From: Bacteroidales bacterium UBA4231
GTDB taxonomy: Bacteria > Bacteroidota > Bacteroidia > Bacteroidales > UBA932
Assembly (NCBI GenBank): GCA_002396335.1
Contig: DGXN01000009.1
Location: forward strand, 1 to 46,621
Reading direction: 5' to 3'
DNA length: 46,621 bases
Position 1 is the stretch's first letter. Every line of letters starts with the position of its first letter. The position numbers were made by a program, and so were the translations under genes. Below, piece by piece: positions 44,233 to 46,621 of this stretch. Under the pieces are notes generated by a model, which was given only the letters and a program-made list of their open reading frames with translations, was not told the origin of the DNA and did not search any database.

Positions 44233-45306
44233 ATGGCGCAGCCCAAGAAACGGCACTGGCTGTCCCGGCTGTCCTTCGGCACCGTCTCCCTGGCGATGTC
44301 CGGCCTTCTGGTTATCAGCTACTTATCTTTGGTCGTAGATCCGGCGAAGGCCTGGTTCTTCACGCTTTTCGGCCTGTTGTTTCCGCTGCTGCTTGTCCTT
44401 ATGCTGGCCCTTTTCGTATGGGCGCTCGTCCGGCGTTCCACCATGCGGGGGCTGCTGCTGGTGGTGCTGCTGCCGTCGGCCTTTTTCGTGGGGCTGTATT
44501 ATCAGTTCCGCGGTCCTTCCACCGAGGCGGATCCCTCGCTGAAGGTCATCTCCTACAATGTGGGCCTCTTTGCGCAGGGCCCGTCCGGCATGGAGCGCCT
44601 TGAAGTGGCCGATTCCGTCGCCTCCTGGCTCTGTCGCCAGGATGCCGACATTCTCTGCCTGCAGGAATTCCACCTTCCGCTGGACGTCCCGATGGACCGC
44701 TGGCTGCGCACGCGTTTTCCGGGCTACAAGGCTGAATATTACATCCTTACGGGGAAAAACGGGCACTTCGGGAACGTGACCCTGTCGCGCCGTCCGGTGA
44801 AGGATCGCGGGAAACTCACCTTCGACCATTCCACCAACCTCTCCCTGTGGGCCGACGTCCGCCTGGATTCCGCCACCGTGCGCGTATATAACTGTCACTT
44901 CGAAAGTTACAACATCTCCCTCTCCGGCTTGGTGAAAAAAGATGGCGCCGTGGAGGAAACCGAGCAGAAGATGCGCCGGTCCATCACCGAGCGTCCCAAA
45001 CAAGTGTCCGAGGTGCTGAAAAACATGGACGCTGCCCCTGTGCGTTCGCTGGTTGTGGGCGACTTCAACGACAACCCGCTCTCCTACACCTATTTCCGCC
45101 TCCGCCGCTCCCGGAAGGACAGTTTCGTCGAGGCGGGAAAGGGTTTCGGCGCCACCTACCGTTCCCTGTGGCCGCTCCTGAGGATCGACTACATCCTTTA
45201 TCCCCAGGACCTGGAGGCCGTTTCCTACGATGTCCCCCATGTCCGATACTCCGACCATTATCCCATTATCGCCACCTATCATGAAACCGGAAGAAATACT
45301 CTCTGA
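44233..45306 (+). CDS. Membrane-anchored endonuclease/exonuclease/phosphatase-family protein
   Basis: A 357-residue protein. Two or three hydrophobic helices (about 15-85) anchor a C-terminal EEP domain. Family motifs are VISYNVGLFA near residue 104, CLQEFHL near residue 140, the catalytic HFES, GDFND near residue 276, and YSDHYP near the end. The members include nucleases, sphingomyelinases and inositol phosphatases, so the substrate is unknown. In Bacteroidota it commonly follows a rhomboid gene. Its last 26 nt overlap the start of tsaC. Confidence 0.85.
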   Translation: MAQPKKRHWLSRLSFGTVSLAMSGLLVISYLSLVVDPAKAWFFTLFGLLFPLLLVLMLALFVWALVRRSTMRGLLLVVLLPSAFFVGLYYQFRGPSTEADPSLKVISYNVGLFAQGPSGMERLEVADSVASWLCRQDADILCLQEFHLPLDVPMDRWLRTRFPGYKAEYYILTGKNGHFGNVTLSRRPVKDRGKLTFDHSTNLSLWADVRLDSATVRVYNCHFESYNISLSGLVKKDGAVEETEQKMRRSITERPKQVSEVLKNMDAAPVRSLVVGDFNDNPLSYTYFRLRRSRKDSFVEAGKGFGATYRSLWPLLRIDYILYPQDLEAVSYDVPHVRYSDHYPIIATYHETGRNTL

Positions 45307-45886
45307 AGCCCTCCGCGTCCTCCGCGAGGGCGGCACCATCCTCTATCCCACCGACACCGTCTGGGGTCTGGGCTGCGACGCCACCAACCCCAAAGCCGTC
45401 GCCCGGATCTTCGAAATCAAACAGCGGGCCGACAGCAAGTCCCTGGTCCTGCTGGCCTGTGACCTGGACATGGTGGCCAAGTATGTCAGGGAGATTCCAT
45501 CCATCGCCGTCGACCTGGTGGAAGTGAACGACGCCCCCATGACCATCATCTACCCCGGCGCCATCGCGGGCGCTCCCGGGGCCGAGGAGGGTGACCGCTG
45601 GCATCTGGCCGCGTTGGCCGTGGCTGAAGACGGCTCCGTGGGCATTCGGATCCCCCTGATGGAGTGGTGCCGCCAGCTGGTGTACAAACTGGGGAGGCCG
45701 CTGGTGAGTACGTCGGCCAATATCTCTGGCGAACCCACGCCCAAGCGCTTTTCAGAGATTCCGCAGGAGATCAAGGACGCCGTGGACTTCGTCGTGCCGC
45801 CGTCCGTGGACACCGACTCCACCGGCAAAGCTTCCCAGATCCTGAAAGTGGGCCTGGGCGGCGAAATTGAAATCATCCGGAAATAA
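45281..45886 (+). CDS. tsaC: Threonylcarbamoyl-AMP synthase (TsaC/YwlC/Sua5 family)
   Basis: A 201-residue YrdC-fold enzyme. It makes threonylcarbamoyl-AMP from threonine, bicarbonate and ATP for the t6A37 modification of ANN-decoding tRNAs. Conserved text is LREGGTILYPTDTVWGLGCDA near residue 12, the loop KQRADSKSLVLLA near residue 46, and PLVSTSANISGEPTP near residue 140. The ATG at 45281 (MKPEEILSEAL) was preferred over one at 45230, which would add 17 residues and overlap the upstream gene further. It overlaps the EEP gene by 26 nt in another frame. Confidence 0.93.
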   Translation: MKPEEILSEALRVLREGGTILYPTDTVWGLGCDATNPKAVARIFEIKQRADSKSLVLLACDLDMVAKYVREIPSIAVDLVEVNDAPMTIIYPGAIAGAPGAEEGDRWHLAALAVAEDGSVGIRIPLMEWCRQLVYKLGRPLVSTSANISGEPTPKRFSEIPQEIKDAVDFVVPPSVDTDSTGKASQILKVGLGGEIEIIRK

Positions 45887-45896
45887 TTTTTGTGCT

Positions 45897-46376
45897 ATGG
45901 ATATTCGAATTGGCAACGGTTATGACGTGCATGCATTGGCCGAAGGCCTGCCGATGTGGCTGGGCGGCGTCCGCATCCCTTCCGAAACCGGCTTCGTAGC
46001 CCACTCCGACGGCGATGTCGCCATCCATGCCCTGTGCGACGCCCTGCTGGGGTGCCTGGCGCTGGGGGACATCGGCCATCTGTTTCCGGATACGTCCGAC
46101 GAGTGGAAAGGGGTGGACAGCAAACTGCTCTTGGAGAAAGTCGTGGCCCTCATCCACGGGCGCGGCTTTGCAGTGGGGAATGTAGATATCACCATCGCCC
46201 TTCAGAAACCCAAGCTGGCCCCGCACATTGCCGCCATGCGCTCCGTGCTCGCTCCCATCCTGGGCGTCAGCGAGGACCGTGTCTCCGTCAAAGCCACCAC
46301 CACCGAACGCCTGGGCTTCGTAGGCCGATGCGAAGGCTGCGAAGTATGGGCCACTGCGCTGATCGTGGTTGAGTAG
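45897..46376 (+). CDS. ispF: 2-C-methyl-D-erythritol 2,4-cyclodiphosphate synthase
   Basis: A 159-residue enzyme of the non-mevalonate isoprenoid pathway. It cyclises the CDP-methylerythritol phosphate derivative with loss of CMP. Metal ligands lie in GYDVHAL (Asp and His) and HSDGDVAIHALCDALLG. The cytidine-binding end reads TTTERLGFVGRCEG. The start at 45897 (MDIRIGNGYDVHAL) is 10 nt after the tsaC stop; a longer form would overlap tsaC. A TAATTTTTG stretch (45884-45892) may give it an extra promoter. A hairpin at 46392-46422 lies beyond its end. Confidence 0.96.
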   Translation: MDIRIGNGYDVHALAEGLPMWLGGVRIPSETGFVAHSDGDVAIHALCDALLGCLALGDIGHLFPDTSDEWKGVDSKLLLEKVVALIHGRGFAVGNVDITIALQKPKLAPHIAAMRSVLAPILGVSEDRVSVKATTTERLGFVGRCEGCEVWATALIVVE

Positions 46377-46391
46377 GAGGGGCGTTTTGAC

Positions 46392-46422
46392 AAAAAAACC
46401 CTGTGACTCTTTGCCACAGGGG
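46392..46422 (-). terminator. Hairpin terminator of the minus-strand gene at the right edge
   Basis: Stem CCCTGTG...CACAGGG, with a run of seven A on its left, which is a U-tract for transcripts moving left. It separates ispF from the convergent partial gene. Confidence 0.8.
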
Positions 46423-46450
46423 ATATTCGTATAGTGATTTAAGTGCCAGG

Positions 46451-46621
46451 CTATTTGCCCAGGCCTTTCTTGACAGCGGCGCTGAGTTCGTCGTACAGGG
46501 CGTCGGTCTTTTCGAACAGTTCTTTGCGGATGGCGGTGAAGCAAACCTTGGGTTTCTCTGCACCGGAGCTCTTCACAACCTTTTCGCGGAGATCGTTGAA
46601 AAGGTCTACGGCCTTGTCTAT
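46451..46621 (-). CDS. C-terminal fragment of an unidentified protein
   Basis: The last 56 codons of a minus-strand gene that enters from the right edge; the stop TAG is at 46453-46451. The peptide ends VCFTAIRKELFEKTDALYDE then LSAAVKKGLGK. It is lysine-rich and looks helical. I do not recognise the family, and the rest lies outside the window. The reading frame is open to the edge, its codon choice matches neighbours, and a terminator hairpin follows, so I take it as real. Confidence 0.6.
   Translation of the reverse strand: MDKAVDLFNDLREKVVKSSGAEKPKVCFTAIRKELFEKTDALYDELSAAVKKGLGK

Overview
This 46.6 kb window reads as chromosomal DNA of a GC-rich member of the Bacteroidales (Bacteroidota), probably an uncultured gut or rumen lineage. 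The signs are: TAnnTTTG-type -7 promoter elements upstream of about twenty genes; almost no Shine-Dalgarno sequences; a type III glutamine synthetase; a fused FeoA-FeoB; fimbrillin-like and FISUMP-like lipoproteins; and BIG2-repeat lipoproteins. The genus cannot be fixed from the sequence alone. I see no rRNA, tRNA, CRISPR array, prophage or transposase gene.

Layout. 1-1840: the first codons of a minus-strand gene, a NrdG-type activase, then about 1 kb of non-coding DNA packed with repeats. 1841-7058: phosphopantetheinyl transferase (minus), malate dehydrogenase, then sdaA, a broken GH43-like lipoprotein and rhaD, ending in a nested palindrome and a short tandem array. 7059-12448: feoAB (minus), and nhaC (minus) between two paralogous small outer-membrane beta-barrels. 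12447-17996: queH (minus), divergent from a hemerythrin (Ric-like) and LuxR regulator pair, then a purine block (phosphoribosyltransferase, guaB, guaA). 17997-27772, all minus: glnN, a small secreted protein, comF, a metal P-type ATPase, the ahcY-nhaA-fabG operon and a DUF456 membrane protein. 27820-32387: pepP-rsmE-yhhN, radA (minus) and a small tail-anchored protein. 32395-40241, minus: a surface locus with a six-BIG2 lipoprotein, a 1507-residue multi-module lipoprotein, and a membrane-spanning regulator with a Kelch-like sensor and an AraC output domain. 40242-41775: repeat-rich DNA. 41776-46376: mutL, rhomboid protease, EEP-family phosphatase, tsaC and ispF. 46451-46621: the tail of an unidentified minus-strand gene.

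Most genes are housekeeping. The most interesting parts are (1) the surface locus, where a sensor and DNA-binding regulator in one chain sits directly downstream of two large lipoproteins; (2) seven copies of a roughly 107-bp nested palindromic element spread through intergenic DNA, with a 52-bp-period hairpin repeat at two loci, a 175-bp element with 30-bp perfect terminal inverted repeats, and a 166-bp nested palindrome; and (3) at least seven genes whose -7 promoter element ends only 4-8 nt before the start codon, which predicts leaderless or nearly leaderless mRNAs. All names rest on motif recognition by eye; no database search was possible.
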